Part shown: positions 1 to 7,936 of the stretch, piece by piece
Numbering within the stretch: the first letter of the stretch is position 1
Layout of the letters: each line of letters opens with the position of its first letter
Origin: Frankiaceae bacterium
GTDB taxonomy: Bacteria; Actinomycetota; Actinomycetes; Mycobacteriales; SCTD01
Direction of reading: 5' to 3'
Length of the DNA stretch: 64,000 nt
NCBI GenBank assembly: GCA_016650445.1
Contig: JAENVS010000005.1
Span: forward strand, 124,001-188,000
Translations under genes and position numbers: made by a program
Notes under the pieces: generated by a model
Told to the model about the DNA's origin: nothing
Databases searched by the model: none
Seen by the model: the letters and a program-made list of their open reading frames with translations, nothing else

Positions 1-3000
1 CGGCCTCCTTCTGTGCCAGCCCGCTGGACGGCTCGTCGAGCACGAGCACGCTGGGCCGATGTGCGGTAGCGGCCGCGAGCTCTACGACGCGGCGTGTCCC
101 CGTGGAGAGCTCGGAGACGAAGCTGTTGGCGTAGCGCTGCAGGTTGAAGCTGTCGACGAGATCCTCAGCGCGTTCGCGAACGCTCGCCTCAGACCGCAAG
201 GCCGCCGGCAGACCGAGGGTCGCCGCCACCGGTTCCCGTACGTCGATGTGCCGCTCGAGGGCCACGGCGATGGTCTCGAGCACGGTGAGGGACGGCACCA
301 GCCGGAGGTCCTGGAAGGTTCGGCCCAGCCCCTGGTGGAAGCGCGTGGCCGGAGGTCGGCCGCCTACATCCCGGCCGTGCAGCAGGACCGTTCCTCGATC
401 GGCTGGGGTGAATCCGCAGATGAGGTCGAACAACGTCGTCTTGCCGGCCCCGTTGGCCCCGATGACACCGAGGATCTGGTGCGCGCGGAGGTCGAGGTCG
501 ACATCTCGCACGGCGTGCACCCCGCCGTACGACTTGGCCAGTCCGCGCACCTGCAGAACAGTCTCCTCGCCAAGGACTGCCGCTTGGATCGGTGCAGCCG
601 GCCGCTCGTTCGCGAAGAAGACGGACCGAACCAAGGTCTCGGTCGAGGCGAGCTCAGCCGTGGGGCCGGCGAAGCGGAGCTGTCCCTTCTCAAGGAAGAT
701 CGCTTTCGGGGCGATCTCGGCGGCGACGTTCATGGACTGCTCAACGAGCACGATCGTGATGCCTTCCTCGTTGAGCTGGCGCACAACGCCGAGCAATTGC
801 CCGACCACCGAGGGCGCTAGTCCCAGCGACAGCTCGTCGATCATCAGCAGCCGGGGTTTGCACAGCAGTGCTTGCGCGATGGTGAGCATCTGCTGCTCAC
901 CGCCGGACAGCAGCCCGGCCTTCTGGCTGCGCCGCTCGGCGAGAACGGGGAAGAGCGTGAAGATTCGTTCCGTCGTCGTGCGCAGGAACGCTTCGTCACC
1001 GCGACGGCGCGCGACCCATCCGCCTAGTCGCAGGTTCTCCTCGACGGTCAGCCCGGCGAAGATTCCCCGGCCGCCGGGCACGAGGACGAGCCCGCGTTCG
1101 ACCCGCTGCGGTGGTGTGAGGCCGGCGAGGTCCTCACCGTCGAAGATGACGCGCCCGCCGCGTTCCGGCAGCAGCCCGGCAATGACCTTGAGGATCGTCG
1201 ACTTGCCGGCACCGTTGGTGCCAAGCAGGGCAAACACGTCCCCGTCATCGACGCCTGCTGTTATGCCGAAGAGGATCTGCAGGTGGCCGTAGCCCGCCTC
1301 GACACCTTCAAGCTGGAGCAGCCCGCCGTGCGTTTCGGTCGGCACCGCAGCGACCGACTGCAGCATGCCGTCGTCCTCGCGGTCGAACAGCGCGTTCACG
1401 TTGAGCTTCCTGCGCGCCAGCGCCAGTGTCAGCAGACGGTCCCTGGCCTGGTAACCCAGCGCGGCCAGGCCGCCAGGGGCGAACCGCAAGACGAGCAGCA
1501 GTCCGATGCCGCTCGTGAGCAGCTGCGCCGTCGGGCCTAGGAGGTATTGCGATCCGTAGATGAACAGCGCCCCGAGCACAGCGCCCCAGGCCGACCCCAT
1601 CCCGCCGACGACGACCATCGTGAAGGCCGACAGGCTGAAGACCGGCGCGAACCCGCCGAACGGAATGCCTCGGAGGGCGAGCGCGTAGAGGCCACCCGCG
1701 GTGCCGGCGATCGCGCCGGACAGTGCGAACGCCGAGAGTCGCACCCGCACGGACGAGATGGATGCCGCGGCCGCGAACCGCTCGTTGTCGCGGACGGCGA
1801 TCGTGGCACGCCCGATCCGGCTGCGGCGGAAGTTGCGCAGCATGCCCAGCACACCCAGGGCGACGAGCAGGCACAGGTAGTAGAACGGCCGCGCCTGGCT
1901 CAGGTCGTATCGGCCGAACAGCAGGGGCGGGTCGATGCGCGCCGGTGTCAGGGCAGGGAAGCGCGACGAGTTCAGGATGAAGGTGCTCGCCGGCGCGGCG
2001 AAGGCGAGAGTGGCCACGGCCAGGTAGATGCCACGAATCCGTAGCGCCGGCAGTCCGATGACAAGGGCGGCGACCGTTCCCACGGTGGCCGCGGCGACGA
2101 GGCAGAGCAGAAGCGGTGCGCCGTGGTCGACGAGCAGCCATCCCGTCGTGCCGGCCCCAAGGCCGACGATCCCGAAATGACCCAGGCTGATCTGTCCGCC
2201 CCAACCGGCCAGGAGCGTCAGCGACGCGCCGATGATGACGAAGATGGCTGCGAACGCGAAGAACGTCAGACTGCTCGAGGACAGCCAGAGCGGGACGACA
2301 GCGGTCAGCACGAGCAGCAGCGTGAGCCCCACGCCTTTGCCGATACGCACCTCGGGGAGACGGGCCAGGGCTGCGGGGAGCGGCCGGATCTCCCGCACTC
2401 CGGTGAAGCCTTCGACGTCGCCGCCACCCACACGCGTCGCCGTCCGCTTCCGCAGCGCCATCGCAACCAGGATCAGCGCGAACATCACCAGGTCCACGAT
2501 CGACGGGTCGCCGTAGTTCCAGGTGATGGTCTGCTGAACCAGACCAAGTGCCACGCTGGCCACGAAGGCGACCACCAGGCTGTCGAAGCCTGCGATCACC
2601 GCGGCGACCAGCGGGATGATCAGGGATTCCGGCCCGACCGGGACATTCGTCTGGAAGCCGTTGACGCCAGCGGCGAGGATCGCCCCCAGGGCGGACAGGA
2701 AGCTGGCGACCATCCACGTGATCAGCGAGAGTCGTCGCACCGGGATGCCCAGGAGCAGAGCACGTTCGCTGCTGTCGGCTGCGGCGCGGGTGCCGATGCC
2801 GGCGTCGGTGCGCTGGAAGAACCAGGTCAGCCCCACCAGCACGAGCGGCACCGCGATCGCCGCGGCCACGTAGTCAGCCGTCAGGACGAGCGACCCGACG
2901 TGCAGCCGCCAGCCCGACGGCAGGCGGAACGGCACGACGCTTCCAGCGGCAACGGGCACGTCGAAGGGGTTGGGGACGATCCAGCCGAAGAGCGAGAAGT

Positions 3001-3424
3001 TGCTGCCGCTGATGAACAGCGTCAGCGCGCCGAGGAACTGTGCGATGCCGATGGTGGCGACGGTCATGATGAGCCGGGGGGCGTCGCGGAAGGGCCCGAG
3101 CGGCCCTCGCTCTATCAAGGCACCGAGCAGGAGGCCGCCGACGAGGCCGATGGGGACCGCAATCCAGTAGCTCATGCCTCGCACGCCGACGAGCAGCACA
3201 ACGGCCGTCGCACAGAAGCCACCGACGTTGGCTTGCGCGAAGTTGACGACGCGAGCGGAGCGGAAGACCAGAACCAGCGCCATCGCGGTCAGTGCGGACA
3301 GGGCCCCGGCCACGGCGCCGGGGATCAGCACCTCGACAGGAACGCCCTTGGGAAGCAGCAGTTGGGCAATGGCGTAGACCGCGAGCACACCGGCGGCCAG
3401 ACCGGCGTTCCTGCGGGCTGTCAT
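1..3424 (-). CDS. LivH-LivM-LivF-LivG fusion ABC transporter, C-terminus cut by window edge
   Basis: One uninterrupted frame of at least 1141 residues carries all four core parts of a branched-chain-amino-acid-type (HAAT) importer. Residues about 1-330 are a LivH-like permease and 380-660 a LivM-like permease (GWGGQISLGHFG near 405). Residues about 705-925 are a LivF-like ATPase (Walker A GTNGAGKST at 735, LSGGEQQ near 839, Walker B LLMIDEL near 859). A LivG-like ATPase begins near 960 (GANGAGKTT at 989, LGRTFQ, then LSTGTRR and VLVLDEPSSG near the edge). Walker A of both ATPases and the LivM motif were checked to be in the frame of the ATG at 3424, and the junctions read through without a stop. 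The ATG overlaps the stop of the upstream binding protein (ATGA), implying translational coupling. LivF normally has VPEGR; here it is VPGGR, and the LivG signature LSTGTRR departs from LSGGQ. The substrate is unknown. What is seen is the domain order; import function is inferred from the family. Confidence 0.9.
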   Translation of the reverse strand, partial: MTARRNAGLAAGVLAVYAIAQLLLPKGVPVEVLIPGAVAGALSALTAMALVLVFRSARVVNFAQANVGGFCATAVVLLVGVRGMSYWIAVPIGLVGGLLLGALIERGPLGPFRDAPRLIMTVATIGIAQFLGALTLFISGSNFSLFGWIVPNPFDVPVAAGSVVPFRLPSGWRLHVGSLVLTADYVAAAIAVPLVLVGLTWFFQRTDAGIGTRAAADSSERALLLGIPVRRLSLITWMVASFLSALGAILAAGVNGFQTNVPVGPESLIIPLVAAVIAGFDSLVVAFVASVALGLVQQTITWNYGDPSIVDLVMFALILVAMALRKRTATRVGGGDVEGFTGVREIRPLPAALARLPEVRIGKGVGLTLLLVLTAVVPLWLSSSSLTFFAFAAIFVIIGASLTLLAGWGGQISLGHFGIVGLGAGTTGWLLVDHGAPLLLCLVAAATVGTVAALVIGLPALRIRGIYLAVATLAFAAPASTFILNSSRFPALTPARIDPPLLFGRYDLSQARPFYYLCLLVALGVLGMLRNFRRSRIGRATIAVRDNERFAAAASISSVRVRLSAFALSGAIAGTAGGLYALALRGIPFGGFAPVFSLSAFTMVVVGGMGSAWGAVLGALFIYGSQYLLGPTAQLLTSGIGLLLVLRFAPGGLAALGYQARDRLLTLALARRKLNVNALFDREDDGMLQSVAAVPTETHGGLLQLEGVEAGYGHLQILFGITAGVDDGDVFALLGTNGAGKSTILKVIAGLLPERGGRVIFDGEDLAGLTPPQRVERGLVLVPGGRGIFAGLTVEENLRLGGWVARRRGDEAFLRTTTERIFTLFPVLAERRSQKAGLLSGGEQQMLTIAQALLCKPRLLMIDELSLGLAPSVVGQLLGVVRQLNEEGITIVLVEQSMNVAAEIAPKAIFLEKGQLRFAGPTAELASTETLVRSVFFANERPAAPIQAAVLGEETVLQVRGLAKSYGGVHAVRDVDLDLRAHQILGVIGANGAGKTTLFDLICGFTPADRGTVLLHGRDVGGRPPATRFHQGLGRTFQDLRLVPSLTVLETIAVALERHIDVREPVAATLGLPAALRSEASVRERAEDLVDSFNLQRYANSFVSELSTGTRRVVELAAATAHRPSVLVLDEPSSGLAQKEA

Positions 3425-6060
3425 CGCCCGAGGCACTTGAGCTGCCCGCTCCCGAGCTTGGCTTTGCTGTAGGGCAGGTCAACAGGTTCGCGGCAGTTGA
3501 TGTAGGACCCGGTGCCGCCGTCGTACGGGTTCGTCCCTGAGGGCTGCCATTGCTGCAAGGTGTAGGACGAGTCCGGCGAGTAGTGGTCCGTGTCGTAGGA
3601 CCACTTCCCGAAGTCGCCGCTGCCGGCGGAGGGCGGGAGGCTGAAGAAGCCCTGCCCGAACGAGGCTGGCGTAAGGCGCGGTCCGGCGCCCTGCAGGGCG
3701 CCGAACAGCTCGAGCAGCAGCGCGCAGTTGCTGTCGAACGTGGCGCCCGCGATCTCGTCCGACTGGGGCTCGCCGCCCGGATCGCCCATCTTGTAGATGC
3801 GGTAGCAGCTGGCCTTGTCCGCCGGGAAGTTCTGCGCACGCCACGGAAGGGCGAACACCATGCTCTTCACCGCGGTGGCATTCATCTGCCGCGCCGTCTG
3901 GTTGCGGTTCAGCGTCGGGGTCAGCCATTCGGGCAGGTAGCTCTGCTGCACTGCGGCGTTGGTCATCGTGGGGGCGAACAGCAGGTCTGTGAACAGGACG
4001 AGCGTGGTGACGCCATCGGCCTTTGCCTGGGTGGCGATCTGATTGGCATCACTGGCGTTGCCGGCGGGGTTGCCGGCGTAGGTGTAAGTCCGTACGGTCT
4101 CGCCGCACCTCCGCTTGACCAGCCCGGGCAACAGGTTGGTACCGCCGTCGGCAGTAGCCGCTTGCTGGGACAGCACCACGCCGAAGCTGCGAGTCTTCTT
4201 TGCGAGGACAGGGTCACCGGCGAATACCGCCGGCATCTTGGCCATCCGCTGGCAAACCACATCGGACATGCCGTCCGCCTGGAAGTCGGGCACCGCACCG
4301 AGTGACTGGTACTGGTACGGATAAGCCTTGCGGGAGGCCGCAACGGTCCCCTGGCCGTCGAGGCCGAACGAGATCACGCCGCGCGAACTCAGCGCATTCT
4401 GGTAGACGGCAGGATCCGGGGGAATGCCACTGGCGAACGCACCGAGGTCGTACGCCGTCTGGGCATCAGCCGACGCACCGGCCTGATCCTGTCCCGCGGC
4501 CTCCGCGACGAAGCTCCCCCGCCCGGAGAACGTTTTCACCACGACCTGTCGGCCGTAGAGCTCGAACTGCTTGTTGAAGACTTTGACCAGCACCTGGATG
4601 TCGTGCAGCGCCTGGTTGAACGTGGAGGCAGCCACCGCCGAGGCTGCGGCGTCGTAGTCGCTGGGATTGCGCATTACGAAGGTGATCGTCGTGTTGGTGA
4701 CGCCGTGCGCGGTCGCCCCGCCGTTATCGCCCGTGAACTTGGGAGCGCACATGGGTGAGTAGGGCGTGAACGTGAACTGCCGAACGCCCGCCGCACAGCG
4801 GGTTCCGTTAACCGCGACGCCCTGAGCAACGGGACCCTGCGCGCCTGTCGTCGTGCCACCTGTCCCGGATGTCGGGCCGCCGCCCGTGGTTCCAAGCGCC
4901 GGGCCGGTCGCGCCTCCCGGAACAACCGCCCCCGTCGTGCCGGCCGCGCCCGGGGTGCCCGTCGTACCGGGACCTCCGCCGGCCGTCGTACCCGTGCCGC
5001 CGCCAGTGTTGCCAACCGCTCCGGGCTGCCCTCCCGTCGGCCCGCTCAGGCTGGTCGTTCCATCGCCAGTTCTGGCATCCGGCACAAGCACGACGAGGGC
5101 GAGGACGGTGGCCGCGGCCACGGCCACGGGTGCGTACCGCCTCGGCCCGGAAGCAAGCTGGCGGCCCACCTCCTGACGGACGAGCTGAGCTAGGTCAGGT
5201 GGGTTCACGGGGACCTCATCAACGGAGTGGAGCGCCGACGACGACGAGTTCGCGCGCCAGGAGGCGGCGCCGAATCCGTCGGACCAGTAGAGGAGCAGGA
5301 CAAAGAGCAGGACGACCGCGAGGACAGTGCCAACAGTCCGTCGGGCGGAACTGTGAATTAGGGCGGCTGGCACGAGGGCCGCAGTCGGCGGGGCCGGCGT
5401 AACCGCCGAGCCGAGGGCGGGGGCGAGCAGAGGTGTCGTCACCGGCGGCAGCTGGGGAACCTGCAACGGCGGGGCTGGACCCACCAACGCCGGCGCTGGC
5501 GCAACGGCCCCGTCCGGCAGCGCGCCGGGCGCCGCCGCCGGTGCGAACGGGTCCGAGGCCGCGCTCGGCGCCACAGCGAGTACAACGGACGGCGGTCCGA
5601 GCGCCACCCGGTCCGCCGCCCCGGTGGCAAGCAGCACCACCCCATCTGTGGCGAGGCTGCTGAGCGCGAAGGTCAGCGTCGAACCGTTCTGCTTGGCGGC
5701 GACGGGGTGCGTGCAGTCGTACGGCGGTCGGTCGGTCCAGGTCCCGGCTCTGACCGGTGCGAAGGCACCGGTCAGAAGGCACGCCTGGACTGGTGCCGAC
5801 ATGACCGGGCTGCCAACGACGGGCACAGAAAGTGTGTCGATAACTCCCTCGGCGGAGACGGCAGCGACCGCAATCGGCCCGCTCGCGGAGTTCTCCACCA
5901 GCAAGCCTCCGTCGGGCACGTCACCGTCAAGGACAGGACTGGCGGCTGAGGCCTGTGTCCACCAACCGGACGCGGCAGCCGGCGCCGCCGCAGCGCTCGG
6001 CGTTCCCAGGGCAAGTACGGCCATGGCCACGGCCGCGAGGGCGCGCCAACGAACCCGCAC
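3421..6060 (-). CDS. Membrane-tethered LivK-type substrate-binding protein with two TM segments
   Basis: 879 residues. A signal peptide (about 1-26, ending in an Ala-rich cleavage zone) leads into an extracytoplasmic domain of unknown type (about 30-155) and a Pro/Ala-rich stretch. TM1 follows (about 241-261, VLAVVLLFVLLLYW), then a short charged loop, TM2 (about 309-327, VAVAAATVLALVVLV) and a Gly/Thr-rich linker (331-410). The C-terminal 450 residues resemble a type-1 periplasmic binding protein (Peripla_BP_6/LivK; TNTTITFVMRNPSDY, later cysteine-bearing segments). With a cleaved signal, both the N-domain and the binding domain would lie outside and the loop inside. The stop overlaps the start of the four-domain transporter, so this is very probably its binding component. 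Ordinary LivK proteins are about 400 residues and soluble or lipid-anchored. The function of the N-domain is unknown. Confidence 0.82.
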   Translation of the reverse strand: MRVRWRALAAVAMAVLALGTPSAAAAPAAASGWWTQASAASPVLDGDVPDGGLLVENSASGPIAVAAVSAEGVIDTLSVPVVGSPVMSAPVQACLLTGAFAPVRAGTWTDRPPYDCTHPVAAKQNGSTLTFALSSLATDGVVLLATGAADRVALGPPSVVLAVAPSAASDPFAPAAAPGALPDGAVAPAPALVGPAPPLQVPQLPPVTTPLLAPALGSAVTPAPPTAALVPAALIHSSARRTVGTVLAVVLLFVLLLYWSDGFGAASWRANSSSSALHSVDEVPVNPPDLAQLVRQEVGRQLASGPRRYAPVAVAAATVLALVVLVPDARTGDGTTSLSGPTGGQPGAVGNTGGGTGTTAGGGPGTTGTPGAAGTTGAVVPGGATGPALGTTGGGPTSGTGGTTTGAQGPVAQGVAVNGTRCAAGVRQFTFTPYSPMCAPKFTGDNGGATAHGVTNTTITFVMRNPSDYDAAASAVAASTFNQALHDIQVLVKVFNKQFELYGRQVVVKTFSGRGSFVAEAAGQDQAGASADAQTAYDLGAFASGIPPDPAVYQNALSSRGVISFGLDGQGTVAASRKAYPYQYQSLGAVPDFQADGMSDVVCQRMAKMPAVFAGDPVLAKKTRSFGVVLSQQAATADGGTNLLPGLVKRRCGETVRTYTYAGNPAGNASDANQIATQAKADGVTTLVLFTDLLFAPTMTNAAVQQSYLPEWLTPTLNRNQTARQMNATAVKSMVFALPWRAQNFPADKASCYRIYKMGDPGGEPQSDEIAGATFDSNCALLLELFGALQGAGPRLTPASFGQGFFSLPPSAGSGDFGKWSYDTDHYSPDSSYTLQQWQPSGTNPYDGGTGSYINCREPVDLPYSKAKLGSGQLKCLGR

Positions 6061-6111
6061 CCTCGCCCCTTCCGCCGCCGGACGGTCAGCATGGCGGGTG
6101 TCTCATCCACA

Positions 6112-6130
6112 TGTCAACGGAGGTATAAAA
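6112..6130 (-). promoter_or_regulatory. Possible promoter elements upstream of the tethered binding protein
   Basis: Read on the minus strand, an AT-rich patch (TTTTATAC, 6130-6123) and a perfect TTGACA (6117-6112) lie 52-70 bases before the ATG at 6060. They are not spaced as one sigma-70 promoter, since no good -10 follows the TTGACA. This shows only that the gap between the 41-residue peptide gene and the binding protein gene is unusually AT-rich and could hold an internal promoter. Confidence 0.25.
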
Positions 6131-6184
6131 CATTCGACGTCACCGTAGAACCGTCAAGGTGCAGACGCCCAGCCTTCGTCTCGA

Positions 6185-6310
6185 TCAGCCGAAGGACAAG
6201 ATGCGGCCGCAGCCGAGAAGGTTGACCGCGAAGGGGTCGACCTCGACGTCATGGGCCACCGCGCCGACGAACTCGCCCTCGCTCAGCGGCTGGTCCAGGG
6301 TCTCAGTCAC
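6185..6310 (-). CDS. Small 41-residue peptide, unknown
   Basis: A 42-codon frame sits in the 294-base gap between the FAD monooxygenase (stop at 6355) and the tethered binding protein. It starts with GTG at 6310, with a GGAG element eight bases upstream. The alternative upstream ATG hits a TGA within four codons, so GTG is the only reasonable start. The N-terminal half is acidic and polar (TETLDQPLSEGEF); the C-terminal half is hydrophobic with a single Cys (DPFAVNLLGCGRILSFG). That division looks like the leader/core layout of a modified-peptide precursor, but no maturase is visible nearby apart from the FAD monooxygenase, so this is only a possibility. It could also be a small regulatory or membrane-associated protein. 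Family not recognised. Confidence 0.5.
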   Translation of the reverse strand: MTETLDQPLSEGEFVGAVAHDVEVDPFAVNLLGCGRILSFG

Positions 6311-6354
6311 GGGTTCTCCATCTCTCGTGCCAACAGCCTCGCGAAGCTGGACCG

Positions 6355-7932
6355 TCAACGACCCAAAATGGCGTCGAACGCTTCGGTGATCGCGTCTGCC
6401 GGGACGTCTGCCGCGCTAGGAAAACGCGCGGCGACATGGCCGTCGGGGCGGATCAAGACGGCCCCTTCAGGGCTAACGCCGTACGCGGCATGCCACGGTC
6501 GGTCGACCGAACGGTGCGAGCCGTCTGGACCAACGTTGATCACGGCGAGCGGGGCGTCGGAGTCCTTCACGTTCCCCCCGCGCGCGCCGGTGAGCAACAG
6601 GAAGGTGCTCGCGCAGGCATCGATGGTCGAGATGCGGCGTCCACCCTCGTCCTCGAGAGTGACGTGGGGCGCGCGTGCGCCGGGGCGTCCGGTCTCGACG
6701 TAGTTGGTAACCGTCGACTCCTCCGGCTCGATACCGTCGTCGACGATGGCGGCCGAGGTGTAGACCGTCCCCATCTGCTGCCCGATGCTCAGGAAGTGCT
6801 CGTGTTGGTCTTCGAGTGACGCCGCCGCGTGCTCCGGGTTCCAATCGGCGTTGGCCAGTCGCTGGGTGTTGATCAGGGCGCGCTGACCGTTGTAGATCGC
6901 GACCGGCTTGCGCTCGGTCTCGTAGGTGTCGAGGAGGCTGTCCGCCGCACCCCATCGAAGGACGGCGGCGAGCTTCCAGGCGAGGTTCTCGGCATCCTGT
7001 ACACCGCTGTTCATGCCGAAGCCGCCGTGCGGCGGGAAGCGGTGCGCCGCGTCCCCGCAGAAGAAGGTCGACCCCACTCGCCACTGATCGGTTACCGCCT
7101 GCTCGTAGTCCCAGCGAAGAACGTCAAGGACATCGATGTCGACGCCGGAATCGCCGACAGCGGCGCGCACCCGTTCCTGCAGCTCCGCGTCCCCGAAGTT
7201 GTCGCTCGGGTCGGCGGCGAAGGTGAACGTCCACTCCGAGGCGTCGGCGGCGGCGATGCCGAGCGTGCCCTCTGCTCCAGGATCGATTGTCCAGGTGAGT
7301 GCAAACGGCCGAGCCTTGCGAAACCGGCTCAGGTCCGCACGGAAGTACACGCTGACCGAGTGCCCGAACGCGCCGGTGCTCGTCTCGGTGACGTTCAGCA
7401 TGCTCCGCGTCGGACTGTGCATCCCATCGGCAGCAACGACATAACGGCTCGTCACCACCGTCGTGGCCCCGGAGGTCACATCGGTGATCTGGACGTTTGC
7501 TCGTCCGTCCACGACGTCCAGACCGGTGGCCTCGGCACCGAAGGCGAGGGATACGCTCGCGTGCTGCTCCGCACGTCGCCGGAGGATCTGCTCGTAGCGG
7601 TGCTGCGGACAGAAGCACCCCTGTTCAGGTCCGAAATGGTCCGGCATCGGACCGAGCATGAGCCGGGCGCGCTCCTCGCCGTTCAGCCTCGTAACGAAGC
7701 CGAACCCCCCGGCGACCTCGGGAGGCACGCCGTTTGCCCGGATCGCGTCTGCGACCCCCAATCGGCGGAAGACCTCCATAGTGCGCGGGTGGATGCCGAA
7801 GCCTCGAGGGTGGTTCGAGGTCGTGGGGTGACGCTCGACGAGCATCGTTTCGATGCCGAGCTCGCCGAGCAGTCCGGCGCTCGCCAGACCGACAGGTCCG
7901 CCGCCGATGACGAGGACTTCTACGTTCGTCAT
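6355..7932 (-). CDS. FAD-dependent aromatic-ring monooxygenase (FAD_binding_3 family)
   Basis: 525 residues. The N-terminal dinucleotide fold is VIGGGPVGLASAGLLGELG (about 6-24) followed by the acidic end of strand 2 (VERHP). The second FAD motif GDAAHRFPPHGGFGMNSG lies near residue 300. The C-terminal 150 residues end in a thioredoxin-like fold with RPWHAAYGV, as in phenol hydroxylase and polyketide or 3-(3-hydroxyphenyl)propionate hydroxylases. These enzymes use NAD(P)H and O2 to hydroxylate aromatic rings. The start is the ATG at 7932, four bases after the stop of the esterase gene; longer in-frame starts fall inside that gene. Neighbours (CocE-type hydrolase, CoA ligase, binding proteins) suggest an aromatic or ester-linked substrate. 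The exact substrate cannot be read. Confidence 0.88.
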   Translation of the reverse strand: MTNVEVLVIGGGPVGLASAGLLGELGIETMLVERHPTTSNHPRGFGIHPRTMEVFRRLGVADAIRANGVPPEVAGGFGFVTRLNGEERARLMLGPMPDHFGPEQGCFCPQHRYEQILRRRAEQHASVSLAFGAEATGLDVVDGRANVQITDVTSGATTVVTSRYVVAADGMHSPTRSMLNVTETSTGAFGHSVSVYFRADLSRFRKARPFALTWTIDPGAEGTLGIAAADASEWTFTFAADPSDNFGDAELQERVRAAVGDSGVDIDVLDVLRWDYEQAVTDQWRVGSTFFCGDAAHRFPPHGGFGMNSGVQDAENLAWKLAAVLRWGAADSLLDTYETERKPVAIYNGQRALINTQRLANADWNPEHAAASLEDQHEHFLSIGQQMGTVYTSAAIVDDGIEPEESTVTNYVETGRPGARAPHVTLEDEGGRRISTIDACASTFLLLTGARGGNVKDSDAPLAVINVGPDGSHRSVDRPWHAAYGVSPEGAVLIRPDGHVAARFPSAADVPADAITEAFDAILGR

Positions 7933-7936
7933 CGGG

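Noticed and set aside
1-3424. Possible frameshift joining separate LivH/M and LivF/G genes
   Set aside because: Motifs of LivM, LivF and LivG were all placed in the same frame as the ATG at 3424 and the M-F junction was read codon by codon without a stop.
4790-5060. Gly/Thr/Pro-coding repeats in the binding-protein linker as a CRISPR or tandem-repeat element
   Set aside because: They are irregular codon-level repeats of a low-complexity protein tether with no constant unit or spacer.
6185-6310. Identification of the 41-residue peptide as a PqqA or mycofactocin precursor
   Set aside because: It lacks the E/Y core of PqqA and the C-terminal VY of mycofactocin, and no radical-SAM maturase is nearby.
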